Origin: Streptomyces cinerochromogenes
GTDB lineage: Bacteria > Actinomycetota > Actinomycetes > Streptomycetales > Streptomycetaceae
Assembly (NCBI RefSeq): GCF_014648635.1
Contig: NZ_BMRM01000013.1
Span: forward strand, 227,321 to 291,320
Reading direction: 5' to 3'
Length of the DNA: 64,000 nt
Positions 41,365 to 49,749 of the stretch are shown one piece after another (position 1 is the stretch's first letter; every line of letters begins with the position of its first letter). Both the position numbers and the translations under genes were made by a program. The notes under the pieces were generated by a model. It made no database searches. It worked only from the letters and a program-made list of their open reading frames with translations, and was not told the origin of the DNA.

Positions 41365-42120
41365 TCATCCGGCCGGCCGCCGTGCCCCGCACGCCGGGTA
41401 GAACGGTGTGAGGCCGGAGCCGGAGAGGGTGGCCGGGGGGTCGTAGCCCGTGCCCGGGGCGTCCGTGGTGTAGGCGCGGGTGTCGGGGGCGAGGCCGGTG
41501 TGCGGGTCGCCGAGGCGGGCCTGGGTCTCGTAGACGCCGTCGCCGGCGTAGGTGTACGCCGCCAGGTCGGGGTGGCGGTCGTGGTCGTAGTCGGCCACGG
41601 CGATGTCCTTCGTGGCACCGAGGTCGAGCCGGACGGTCCGCCGGCTGCGGCCGGTGCGGGAGAAGGGGCCGAACCTCAGCTCGGCCACGCGGGGCGGGAC
41701 CGGGTCGTCGCCGCCCTGCTCCTTGCCGGCCACGACGACCAGATCGCTCCAGCCGTCCCGGTCGAAGTCCGCCACGGCGGCGCGCACGTACTCCTGCCGG
41801 CGCCCGGGGCGGTCGGCCAACCCCCGTGCGGAGACGGTCACTTCGTGCGGCGAGCCGAGGGCGAAGGTGACGGCCAGCAGGGCGCCGCGGTGGGACGGGT
41901 CGGTGATCCGGTCCGGCCGGCCGTCGTTGTCGACGTCGGCGATCAGTTCCCCGGACGTGGTCAGACACGCGGTGACGGCGGGCGGTGCGGTCGGCCGCGG
42001 CGGAGGTTCGCCCAGCGCGTCCTCGCCCCCGGCGAGCAGCAGCAGACCCGCCGCCGTCAGGGAGGCGGTACGGGTGAGGGGTCGGGACCGGGGAGGTCCG
42101 CCGGGTCCGGGCGCGGCCAT
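41365..42120 (-). CDS. Exported FG-GAP/VCBS-repeat protein
   Basis: A 251-residue protein with an N-terminal hydrophobic segment (TRTASLTAAGLLLLAGG) that would act as a signal peptide or lipid-free anchor. Three calcium-binding-type repeats are visible: ADVDNDGRPDRI, ADFDRDGWSDLV and ADYDHDRHPDLA. These are typical of FG-GAP/VCBS beta-propeller blades, although three is too few for a full propeller. It is probably extracytoplasmic, with a binding or structural role. It is divergent from the lysine-repeat gene and converges with the DinB-like gene. Confidence 0.82.
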   Translation of the reverse strand: MAAPGPGGPPRSRPLTRTASLTAAGLLLLAGGEDALGEPPPRPTAPPAVTACLTTSGELIADVDNDGRPDRITDPSHRGALLAVTFALGSPHEVTVSARGLADRPGRRQEYVRAAVADFDRDGWSDLVVVAGKEQGGDDPVPPRVAELRFGPFSRTGRSRRTVRLDLGATKDIAVADYDHDRHPDLAAYTYAGDGVYETQARLGDPHTGLAPDTRAYTTDAPGTGYDPPATLSGSGLTPFYPACGARRPAG

Positions 42121-42305
42121 GGGCAGGGATCGTAGCCGGGTGCGCCATCGGCATCAGGAGGCAGTCGGCTTCCGGGGCCGCGACGACCTCACGCGCAGGG
42201 CCTCCGCCCGGCTACGCTCACCCTGCCGGTGACTGCGCCAACGGTGAAAACGGGTTGACCCGCCCGTATCATCCTGGTGTCGCACCGTCAGGAGCGGAGG
42301 GAAAG

Positions 42306-43061
42306 ATGCCGGAAAGCGCTGGGCCCGTCACCGAGCTGACCTCTCAGTACGTCAGCCAGGTGACCAACGACCTCGAAAGCAACCTCAAGGAGCAGGAGCG
42401 CATCACGGCGGAGATCGCCGCCCTGCAGGAACAGTTGACCACCCTGCAGCACGACCACGCCATCCTGCTCAGCATGCGGCAGGCCCTCGGCATCACCGCG
42501 CCGGCCGGCGGGGTGGTCGTCCCCTCCCCCCGGAAGAGGAGCGGCGGCACGCGGCGCGCCGACGCCAGAAAGCCGGCGGTGAAGAAGACAGCTGCGAAGA
42601 AGGCAGAGGCGAAGAAGCCGGAGACGAAGAAGCCGGAGACGAAGAGGGCGGAGACGAAGAGGGCGGAGACGAAGAAGACGGCGGTGAGGAAGCCGGCGGC
42701 CCGGAAGGCGGCTGTCCGGAACGCGGTTTCCCAGCCGGCTCAGCCCACGCTGGTGGAACTCGTCCGCCGGCACCTGACGGAGCAGAGGGAACCGCGCTCC
42801 GCCGCCGAGGTCGCCGAGGCGCTGGTCCGGGCGCACCCCGAACGCGGCATCCAGACCAAGGTCGTACGCACCACTCTGGAGAACCTCGTGGCCAGGAACG
42901 GCGCCCAGCGCACCAAGCAGGGCTCGTCCGTCTTCTACACCGTGCCGGGGGAAGCGGCGGGGGAACCGGCGGCGCCATCGGCAGCGGAACCGGGATCGGA
43001 ATCGGAATCGGCAGGGCAGTCGCCGGCGGAGACGACGGGAGGACCGCACACCTCCGCCTGA
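42306..43061 (+). CDS. Coiled-coil/lysine-repeat/winged-helix protein (histone-like, regulatory)
   Basis: A 251-residue protein in three parts. Residues ~10-60 form a coiled coil (NDLESNLKEQERITAEIAAL). Residues ~75-140 are a basic tail of AxKKxE/T pentapeptide-like repeats (KKAEAKKPETKKPETKRAE), similar to histone H1 or HupS tails. Residues ~145-215 read LVELVRRHLTEQREPRSAAE, VVRTTLENLVARNG and KQGSSVFYTVPG, which looks like a winged helix. It should bind DNA non-specifically through the tail. The ATG at 42306 has GGAGGG upstream. The repeats come from 15-bp units and may vary between strains. Confidence 0.82.
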   Translation: MPESAGPVTELTSQYVSQVTNDLESNLKEQERITAEIAALQEQLTTLQHDHAILLSMRQALGITAPAGGVVVPSPRKRSGGTRRADARKPAVKKTAAKKAEAKKPETKKPETKRAETKRAETKKTAVRKPAARKAAVRNAVSQPAQPTLVELVRRHLTEQREPRSAAEVAEALVRAHPERGIQTKVVRTTLENLVARNGAQRTKQGSSVFYTVPGEAAGEPAAPSAAEPGSESESAGQSPAETTGGPHTSA

Positions 43062-43077
43062 CGGTTCGGGGCCTAGC

Positions 43078-43974
43078 TCAGGCCGGCGGCCGGTCGTCGG
43101 TGTCGAAGCTGGCGAAGTAGGCCGCGGCCATGTCCTCGTCGGCATGGCCCTGTGCGGCGGCGCGCTCGAGTCGTGCGGCGCTCGCGGCGGCCACGTCCAG
43201 ACGCACGCCGTGCTCCTCGCCCGCCCGGACGATGAGCCGGGCGTCCTTGACGGCCGTGGCCACCGCGAACTGCGCCGGGGACAGCCGGTCTTCGAGGATG
43301 AGCTTCGACTTGGCCCGCAGGTATCCCATGTCCAGCGGGCCGCCCTCGATCGCGTCGAAGAAGCCCTGCGGGTCCACGCCGAGCGCCTTGGCCAGGGCCA
43401 GCACCTCGCCGGTCGCGGCGGTGGCCGCGAGGACCCAGCTGTTGGCGACCAGCTTCAGCCGGGTCGCGGTACCGGCCGCCCCGTCCTCACCGGTCCACAC
43501 GGTACGGGTGCCGACCGCGTCGAACACCGGGGTCACGGCGGAGCGGTGGTCGCCGGGACCGGCGGCGATGACGAGCAGCCGGCCGGCCTCGGCGGGCTCG
43601 CGGGTGCCCAGCACCGGCGCGTCGAAGAAGACCAGGCCGTGCTCGCGGGCGAACGCGGCCAGGTCGCCGAGGGCCTCCACACCCGCGGTGCCGGCCTGCG
43701 CCCAGGCGGTGCCGGAGCGCAGGCCGGGGGCGGCCTCGCGCATGACGTCCAGGGTGACCGGGCCGTCGTGGAGCATGGTCAGGACCACGTCGGCGCCCTC
43801 CACCGCCTCGGCGGGCGTGCCCGCGACATGGACGCCGTCGGCGGCGAGCGGTTCGGCCTTGGCGCGGGTGCGGTTCCAGGCGCGGACGGTGTGTCCGGCC
43901 CGCCGGAGACTGCGGGCCATCGCGGCGCCCATGATGCCGGTGCCCAGGACGCTCACGGTGAGTGTGTCGGTCAT
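43078..43974 (-). CDS. NAD(P)-dependent 3-hydroxyisobutyrate dehydrogenase/imine-reductase-like oxidoreductase
   Basis: A 298-residue beta-hydroxyacid dehydrogenase family protein. The Rossmann motif VLGTGIMGAAMARSLRRAGH lies at the N-terminus, followed by WNRTRAKAEPL, where the Arg residues favour NADPH. DVVLTMLHDG and the substrate-site segment GTREPAEAGRLLV precede the helical C-terminal domain with TRLKLVANSW, where the Lys matches the catalytic Lys of 3-hydroxyisobutyrate dehydrogenases. The ATG at 43974 removes a long out-of-family extension. It is divergent from the AfsR-like gene. Reaction and substrate are not determined. Confidence 0.9.
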   Translation of the reverse strand: MTDTLTVSVLGTGIMGAAMARSLRRAGHTVRAWNRTRAKAEPLAADGVHVAGTPAEAVEGADVVLTMLHDGPVTLDVMREAAPGLRSGTAWAQAGTAGVEALGDLAAFAREHGLVFFDAPVLGTREPAEAGRLLVIAAGPGDHRSAVTPVFDAVGTRTVWTGEDGAAGTATRLKLVANSWVLAATAATGEVLALAKALGVDPQGFFDAIEGGPLDMGYLRAKSKLILEDRLSPAQFAVATAVKDARLIVRAGEEHGVRLDVAAASAARLERAAAQGHADEDMAAAYFASFDTDDRPPA

Positions 43975-44232
43975 GACCTCAACTTCCTGACGGGACTTGA
44001 TCGGGAACTGGTGCAGGGGACGGATGCAGGGGACTGGCGTGGGTGGCTGATGCGGGGGGACTGACGCGGGGGCCCGCGGCGGCCACGGAGAGATCTTCCA
44101 CCAGCCGGGCGCGCGGCGCGCCGAGCCCCTCCCCCGGCGTGCCGCCCCCGCCGGTCGCGGCCGCACCGCTCCTGTCGTACGTCCGTGAACCCGTACAGTC
44201 GGTGGCGGGAGAGGGAGAGCGGGAGGGGCGGG

Positions 44233-47085
44233 ATGCCACAGGGGAGTTCGGTGCGGTTCGCTGTGCTGGGACCCGTGCGGGTCTGGCGCGGGGCGGACGA
44301 ACTGGATGCCGGCGGCCCCCAGGCCCGGACGCTGCTGGCCCTGCTGCTGCTCCGGGCGGGCCAGCCCGTCCCCGTACCCGAGATCGTCGACGTGCTGTGG
44401 GGACCGGGCCCGCCGCCCACCGCCCTCAACGTGGTCCGCCGCCATGTCGGTTCGCTGCGGCGGCTGCTGGAGCCGGGACTGCCCGCGCGGGCGGCGGGAC
44501 GCCGGCTGGTGCGCGGAGCGGGCGGCTACCGGCTGGTCACCGACGGGGACGAGGTGGACCTCGTACGGTTCCGGGAGCTGCGGAAGGAGGCCCGACGGGC
44601 CGTCGCCGAGGGCGCGGCCGGGCGGGCCGTCGACCTCCTCACACAGGCGCTGACGCTGTGGCCGGGACCCGTCGCCGCCGGGCTCGCACCGGACGTACGG
44701 GCCCGGCTCGGTGCCGACGGGCTGGAGCGCGAGCGGCTCGCAGCGCTGCGGGAGGCGGCCGACGCGGCGCTGCACGCGGGCGTGCCGGGCGCGGTGCTGG
44801 CGCGGCTGCGGGAGGCCGCCGCCGCGCATCCGCTGGACGAGCCCCTGCTGGCCCGGCTGGTCCTGGCCCTCGCGGCCACCGGGCGGCGGGCCGAGGCGCT
44901 CGCCACCTACCGGAACGCCTGCCGCGGCCTCGCCGAGGAACTCGGCATCGACCCCGGGCCCGAACTGCACGAGGCCCACCGGACGGCACTCGGGGACCCG
45001 CGGGACGACGGCCCGGCGCCGACTCCGTCCACGGAGCCCCTCGCCGTGCGTCCCGTCGTACCGGCCCAACTACCGCACGACCTGGCCGCGTTCACCGGCC
45101 GGCAGGCCGAGCTGGCCGAGCTGCTCGACCCGCTCGCCGACGCCGCGGAGCCCGCCGGGACGGTGCTGATCTCCGCGCTCGGCGGGATGGCCGGCGTGGG
45201 CAAGACCACCCTCGCGGTGCACTGGGCCCACCGGGTCGCCGACCGGTACCCCGACGGGCAGCTCTACGTCGACCTGCGCGGCTTCGCCCCCTCCGGATCG
45301 GCCACCGACCCCGGTGAGGCGGTCCGCGGTTTCCTGCACGCGCTCGGGGTGCCGCCCGAGCACGTCCCGCGGGGCCTGGCCGCACAGTCCGCGCTGTACC
45401 GCAGCGTGCTGGCGGGGCGGCGGGTGCTCGTGCTGCTGGACAACGCCCGGGACGCCGAGCAGGTACGGCCGCTGCTGCCCGGCACGCCCGGCTGCCTCGC
45501 CGTCGTCACCAGCCGGGACGAACTCACCGGCCTGCTGGCCGCGCACGGCGCCCGCTCGCTGACCCTGCGGCCGTTCGACGCGGACCAGGCGCGGGAGCTG
45601 CTCGCCGCGCGGCTGGGCGCCGCGCGGATCGCCTCGGAGCCGCGGGCGGTGGACGAGATCGTCGCCCGGTGTGCCGGACTGCCGCTGGCCCTGGCCTGTG
45701 TGGCCGCCCGTGCCGCGCTGCGCCCGCAGGTTCCGCTGGCGGCCGTGGCCGCCGAGCTGCGGGAGGCGCCCGGCGGCCTCGACGCGTTCGCCCGGCCCGG
45801 CACCCCGGTCGACGTCTCCACGGTCTTCTCCTGGTCCACCCGGGCCGTGTCCCCGGCCGCCGCCCGGCTCTTCCGGCTGCTCGCCCTGCACCCGGGCCCG
45901 GACGTGGACGCGGCCACGGCCGCCGCGCTCGCCGGGCTGCCCCGGCGCCCGGCGCGCTCGCTGCTCGCCGAACTCGCCGGCGTCCACCTCCTCACCGAGC
46001 CGGCGCCCGGCCGCTACGGCTTCCACGACCTGCTCCGCGCCCACGCCGGCGACCTGCTCGCCGAGCACCACACCGAGACCGAACAGCAGGAGGCCCTCGA
46101 CCGGCTCCTCGGGCACTACGCGCACACCGCCCACGCCGCCGGGACCCTGCTCGACCCCGCCGGGGACGCCCCCGGGCCGACGCCCGAACCGCCGGGCCGG
46201 CAGGCCGTTCCGTTCGCCGACGACACCGCGGCCCTGGACTGGCTCACCGCCGAGCACCCGGCCCTGCCGGCCCTCGTCCAGACGGCGGCCGCCTCCGGCC
46301 ACGACCGGTGGGCGTGCCTGCTGGCCTGGGCCCTGGAGCCGTACTTCGAGCGGCGCGGCCACTGGCACGACGGGCTGGCCGCCCAGCGCGTCGCGCTCGG
46401 CGCCGCACGGCGGCTCGCCGACCCCGCGCTGGAGGCCCGCGCCCTGCGCGGCGTCGCCCGGGCCGAGGGCAGACTGGGGCTGCTCGACGACAGCCGGGGC
46501 CGTCTCGACCGGGCGCGGGCCCTGTTCACCGCCGCCTCCGACGTCCTCGGGCTGGCCGGCACCCACCGCAGTCTGGGCTGGCTGTGCGAGCAGGAGGGCG
46601 ACCTGCCGGGGGCGCTGCGGCACAACCGGCTCGCCCTGGACCTGTACCGCACCATCGGATCCCGGCCCGCGCAGGCCAGCGCCCTCAACTCGGTCGGCTG
46701 GTACCACGCGCTGCTCGGCGAGTACCGGCCCGCGCTCGCGCACTGCTTCGAGGCGCTGACCCTGCTCCAGGACCTGGGCGACCGGTACGGCCAGGCCGCC
46801 ACCTGGGACAGCATCGCCTACGCCTACCACCGCCTCGGCCGGCATCCGCACGCCCTGCTCGGCTACCGCAACGCGCTCACGCTGTACCGGGCGCTCGGGG
46901 CACCGTACCCGGAGGCCGACACGCTCACGCGCATGGGCGACACCCACCTGGCGACCGGTGACCGGGAGGGGGCGCGGGCCGCCTGGGAGCGGGCCCTCGC
47001 GCTGCTGACGGCGCTCGGGCATCCGGACGCGGACCGGGTCCGGGAGCGGCTCGGCGGAGCGGAGGAGCAGCCCGATACGGGATGA
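44233..47085 (+). CDS. AfsR/SARP-type regulator with BTAD, NB-ARC and TPR domains
   Basis: A 950-residue transcriptional regulator. The OmpR-like DNA-binding domain (about 6-95, VRFAVLGPVRVWRGADELDAGG) is followed by a bacterial transcriptional activation domain (about 105-255, EVDLVRFRELRKEARRA). The NB-ARC ATPase has GGMAGVGKTTLAVHWAH near 315 and LVLLDNARD as Walker B. A TPR region (about 690-930) includes GTHRSLGWLCEQEGDLPGAL. This is the AfsR layout, and such proteins often control antibiotic genes. The ATG at 44233 has GGGAGGGG upstream. No pathway cluster adjoins it. The next genes are a chloramphenicol phosphotransferase and a shortened paralogue, so it may be a global or a local regulator. 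Confidence 0.92.
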   Translation: MPQGSSVRFAVLGPVRVWRGADELDAGGPQARTLLALLLLRAGQPVPVPEIVDVLWGPGPPPTALNVVRRHVGSLRRLLEPGLPARAAGRRLVRGAGGYRLVTDGDEVDLVRFRELRKEARRAVAEGAAGRAVDLLTQALTLWPGPVAAGLAPDVRARLGADGLERERLAALREAADAALHAGVPGAVLARLREAAAAHPLDEPLLARLVLALAATGRRAEALATYRNACRGLAEELGIDPGPELHEAHRTALGDPRDDGPAPTPSTEPLAVRPVVPAQLPHDLAAFTGRQAELAELLDPLADAAEPAGTVLISALGGMAGVGKTTLAVHWAHRVADRYPDGQLYVDLRGFAPSGSATDPGEAVRGFLHALGVPPEHVPRGLAAQSALYRSVLAGRRVLVLLDNARDAEQVRPLLPGTPGCLAVVTSRDELTGLLAAHGARSLTLRPFDADQARELLAARLGAARIASEPRAVDEIVARCAGLPLALACVAARAALRPQVPLAAVAAELREAPGGLDAFARPGTPVDVSTVFSWSTRAVSPAAARLFRLLALHPGPDVDAATAAALAGLPRRPARSLLAELAGVHLLTEPAPGRYGFHDLLRAHAGDLLAEHHTETEQQEALDRLLGHYAHTAHAAGTLLDPAGDAPGPTPEPPGRQAVPFADDTAALDWLTAEHPALPALVQTAAASGHDRWACLLAWALEPYFERRGHWHDGLAAQRVALGAARRLADPALEARALRGVARAEGRLGLLDDSRGRLDRARALFTAASDVLGLAGTHRSLGWLCEQEGDLPGALRHNRLALDLYRTIGSRPAQASALNSVGWYHALLGEYRPALAHCFEALTLLQDLGDRYGQAATWDSIAYAYHRLGRHPHALLGYRNALTLYRALGAPYPEADTLTRMGDTHLATGDREGARAAWERALALLTALGHPDADRVRERLGGAEEQPDTG

Positions 47086-47124
47086 GGGTGGTCCGCCGGC
47101 CTCGCGGGTTCGTAGTGTGGCCCG

Positions 47125-47658
47125 GTGACGACTCAGGTGATCCTTCTCAACGGTGGTTCCAGCGCGGGCAAGTCAGGGATCGTGCGGTGCCTGCAGGCCG
47201 TACTGCCCGACCCCTGGCTGGCGTTCGGAATCGACGCGTTCGTGGACGCGCTGCCGCCGGCGCTGCACGGGGCGGACGGCGGGATCGAGTTCGCCGCGGA
47301 CGGCGGGGTGCACGTCGGGGCGGACTTCCGGGCGCTGGAGGCGGCCTGGATGGAGGGCGTCGCGGCGACGGCCCGTGCGGGCGCCCGGGTCGTCGTGGAC
47401 GACGTCTTCCTCGGCGGCGCGGCCTCCCAGGAGCGGTGGCGGAAGGCCCTGTCCGGGCTGGCCGTGCTGTGGGTCGGCGTCCGGTGCGACGCCGAGGTCG
47501 CCGCGGCACGGGAGATCGCCCGGGGGGACCGGACGCGGGGCATGGCGGTGGCGCAGGCCGGCCTGGTGCACGAAGGGGTGTCGTACGACCTGGAGGTGGA
47601 CACCACCCGCACCGAGTCCCTGGTGTGTGCGCGCACCATCGCGGCCCGCGTCGACTGA
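47125..47658 (+). CDS. cpt: Chloramphenicol 3-O-phosphotransferase-like kinase
   Basis: A 177-residue P-loop kinase closely resembling the chloramphenicol phosphotransferase of S. venezuelae, judging from memory of that sequence. NGGSSAGKSGIVRCLQAVLP contains Walker A at residues 10-17. Asp37 in WLAFGIDAFVDALP corresponds to the catalytic Asp. ARVVVDDVFLGGAASQERWR and LWVGVRCDAEVAAAREIARGD follow as in the family. It would phosphorylate the C3 hydroxyl of chloramphenicol and inactivate it. The GTG at 47125 starts 39 bases after the AfsR-like gene, and the next regulator starts 15 bases after its stop, so the three are probably one transcript. No chloramphenicol biosynthetic gene is near, so it is a resistance or housekeeping copy. 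Confidence 0.9.
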   Translation: MTTQVILLNGGSSAGKSGIVRCLQAVLPDPWLAFGIDAFVDALPPALHGADGGIEFAADGGVHVGADFRALEAAWMEGVAATARAGARVVVDDVFLGGAASQERWRKALSGLAVLWVGVRCDAEVAAAREIARGDRTRGMAVAQAGLVHEGVSYDLEVDTTRTESLVCARTIAARVD

Positions 47659-47673
47659 CGGAAGGAAGCGGGG

Positions 47674-49428
47674 ATGCGGGTGCCGGCCGGGGTTGACGAA
47701 GGACGCGGAGACGGCCGCGGGGCCGGGCGCGGCGCAGGGCGCGGTGACAGGAGCGGCGCCGGGCGCGGAGACGGACGCGGTGACGTGCTGCGGTTCGAGG
47801 TGCTCGGGCCGTTGCGGGTGCTGCGCGGCGGGACCGAGCTGGGGCTCGGGTTCCCGCAGGCGCGGGCCCTGCTCGGGCTGCTCCTGCTGCGGCCGGGCCG
47901 GGCCGTGGGGATGAGCGGGATCATCGACGTCCTGTGGCCCGGACCGGCGCCCGCCGGCGCCCCGAACGCGGTACGCCGGCACGTGGGTGCGCTGCGCAGG
48001 CTGCTGGAACCCGGGCTGGCGCCCCGTGCGCCCGGGCGGCGCCTCCTCGGCCGTACCGGCGGCTACCTGCTGGAGGCGGAGACCGACGAGGTCGACGTGC
48101 TGCGGTTCCGCGCGCTGACCCGGCGGGGCATGCGGGCCGCCGCCACCGGCTGCCCCGAGCAGGCGGTACGGCACTTCACCGGCGCGCTGCGCCTGTGGCG
48201 CGGGCCCGTGGCGGCCTGCCTGCCCGAACCGGTGCGCGCGCACCCGCGGTTCGCCGCCGTGGACCGGGAGGTCGTCCGCACCGCGCAGATGGCCGCGGAC
48301 GCCGCGCTGCTGTGCGGCCGCGCGGACCAGGTGCTGCCGAGCCTGCGCAGAGCCGCCGCGACGGACCCGTTGGCCGAGCCGCTGCTGGCCCGGCTGGTGC
48401 TGGCCCTGGCCGCCTGCGGGCTCCAGGCGGAGGCGCTGGCCGCCTACGAGGCCGCGCGCGCCGGCCTCGCCGCGCGGCTGGGCGTCGCCCCCGGTGCCGA
48501 ACTGGCCGCGGCCCACGCCCGGGTCCTGCGGCAGCAGGTACGGCCCGCCCGGCGACGGGTCCCGGCGGCGCCGGCCGAGCCCGTACGTCCCTTCGTGCGG
48601 CCCGACCAACTGCCGCCGGGTCTCCCGGTCTTCGCCGGCCGCGAGGCCGAGCTGGCCGAGCTGGACGCCCTGGCCGAGGAGGCCTCGACGCGGGCAGTGC
48701 TGATCAGCGGTCCGGCCGGCATCGGCAAGACGGCCCTCGCCGTCCACTGGGCGCACCGGGCCGCCGACCGCTTCCCGGACGGCCGGCTCCACCTCCAGCT
48801 GGGCGGATCGGCCGCCCGCCGGGCCGCCCTGGAGCCCGCCGAGGCCCTGCGCCGACTGCTCGCCGCGCTCGGCGTGCCCGCGCGGACCATGCCGACGGGG
48901 GTGCCCGCCCTCGCCGCGCGCTACCGCGAGGTGCTGTCGGACCGCCGCGCCCTCGTCCTCCTCGACGACGCCGTCTGCGCGGGCCGGCTCCTCCCCCTGC
49001 TCCCGGCGGCCCCCGGCTGCCTGACCCTGATCACCAGCCGCTCCCCCCTGCTTCCGCCGACGGACCCCTCGGTGCCACAGACGGACCCGCTGCTTCCACG
49101 GACGGGCCCTCCGGCCACACCCCTGCCGACGGGCACCCGGCCGCCGCCCCAGAACCCCCCGCCCACCGCAGACGTCCGTGCACTCCCCCTGGACCTGCCC
49201 ACCGCCGTGGACGCCCGTGCTCTGCTGGCGCGGCGGATCGGGGCCGCGCGGGTGGCGGCGGAGCCCGGGGCCGTCGAGGAGATCGTCCAGCGGTGCGGCC
49301 GGCTGCCCCTGGCCCTGGCCCTCGTCGCCGCGCGCGCCGTGAGCCGCAGGGAGTTCCCGCTGGGCGCGCTGGCAGCCGAGCTGGCCGACCCCGTCCAGGA
49401 GGCGGAGCCCTTCGGCCGCACCGGGTGA
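47674..49428 (+). CDS. Short AfsR/SARP-type regulator lacking TPR domain
   Basis: A 584-residue paralogue of the regulator at 44233. Residues 1-38 are a Gly/Arg/Asp repeat (GRGAGRGDR units). The DNA-binding domain (LRFEVLGPLRVLRGGTELGL) and the BTAD domain (about 125-270) follow. The NB-ARC part has GPAGIGKTALAVHWAH near 346 and LVLLDDAV as Walker B. A Pro/Thr-rich insertion of about 45 residues (PTDPSVPQTDPLLPRTG) interrupts the ATPase region. The protein then ends shortly after RCGRLPLALALVAARA, with no winged-helix or TPR part. It starts 15 bases after the chloramphenicol phosphotransferase. It looks like a C-terminally truncated but still open gene; it may still bind DNA. Confidence 0.85.
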   Translation: MRVPAGVDEGRGDGRGAGRGAGRGDRSGAGRGDGRGDVLRFEVLGPLRVLRGGTELGLGFPQARALLGLLLLRPGRAVGMSGIIDVLWPGPAPAGAPNAVRRHVGALRRLLEPGLAPRAPGRRLLGRTGGYLLEAETDEVDVLRFRALTRRGMRAAATGCPEQAVRHFTGALRLWRGPVAACLPEPVRAHPRFAAVDREVVRTAQMAADAALLCGRADQVLPSLRRAAATDPLAEPLLARLVLALAACGLQAEALAAYEAARAGLAARLGVAPGAELAAAHARVLRQQVRPARRRVPAAPAEPVRPFVRPDQLPPGLPVFAGREAELAELDALAEEASTRAVLISGPAGIGKTALAVHWAHRAADRFPDGRLHLQLGGSAARRAALEPAEALRRLLAALGVPARTMPTGVPALAARYREVLSDRRALVLLDDAVCAGRLLPLLPAAPGCLTLITSRSPLLPPTDPSVPQTDPLLPRTGPPATPLPTGTRPPPQNPPPTADVRALPLDLPTAVDARALLARRIGAARVAAEPGAVEEIVQRCGRLPLALALVAARAVSRREFPLGALAAELADPVQEAEPFGRTG

Positions 49429-49749
49429 CGGCGGGCCGGGTGCCCCGAGTGCGGCACCGGGCGAATCCGTGCACTGTAGACACACCGACGGTGCGCGGCC
49501 GGGCACATGCCCCGTGCCCGGAGATGCGATGTCCGATGCCGTGGCACCGGTGAACCCGTGCGGGCGCCCGGGGCGGCCGAGTTCGCGGCGGCGACCGCCG
49601 GCCCGCCCTCCGTGACCGGGTGGAACAGCACCCGCTGCGCCGGCGGGATCCCCCTGCGGGGGCACCCACGCCGCCGAGGCCGCCGTCATCATGGCCGTCC
49701 GCGCCCCGCACGCGGCCCTGCACACCGCCTGACCCGGCCCGCCCCGGGC
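49429..49749. other. Intergenic region with no supported gene
   Basis: These 321 bases separate the stop of the short regulator from the stop of the leftward CPBP gene. The only structure seen is a short hairpin, CCCCCTGCGGGGG, at 49650-49662. Frames with open stretches here show no similarity and conflicting codon bias. The region may hold the missing, decayed 3' part of the short regulator, but no residue-level similarity was recognised. Confidence 0.5.

Noticed and set aside
47173..49725. Long - strand frame of 850 codons opposite cpt and the short regulator
   Set aside because: Pro/Gly/Arg-rich with no recognisable domain. Both + strand genes have clear motifs and starts.
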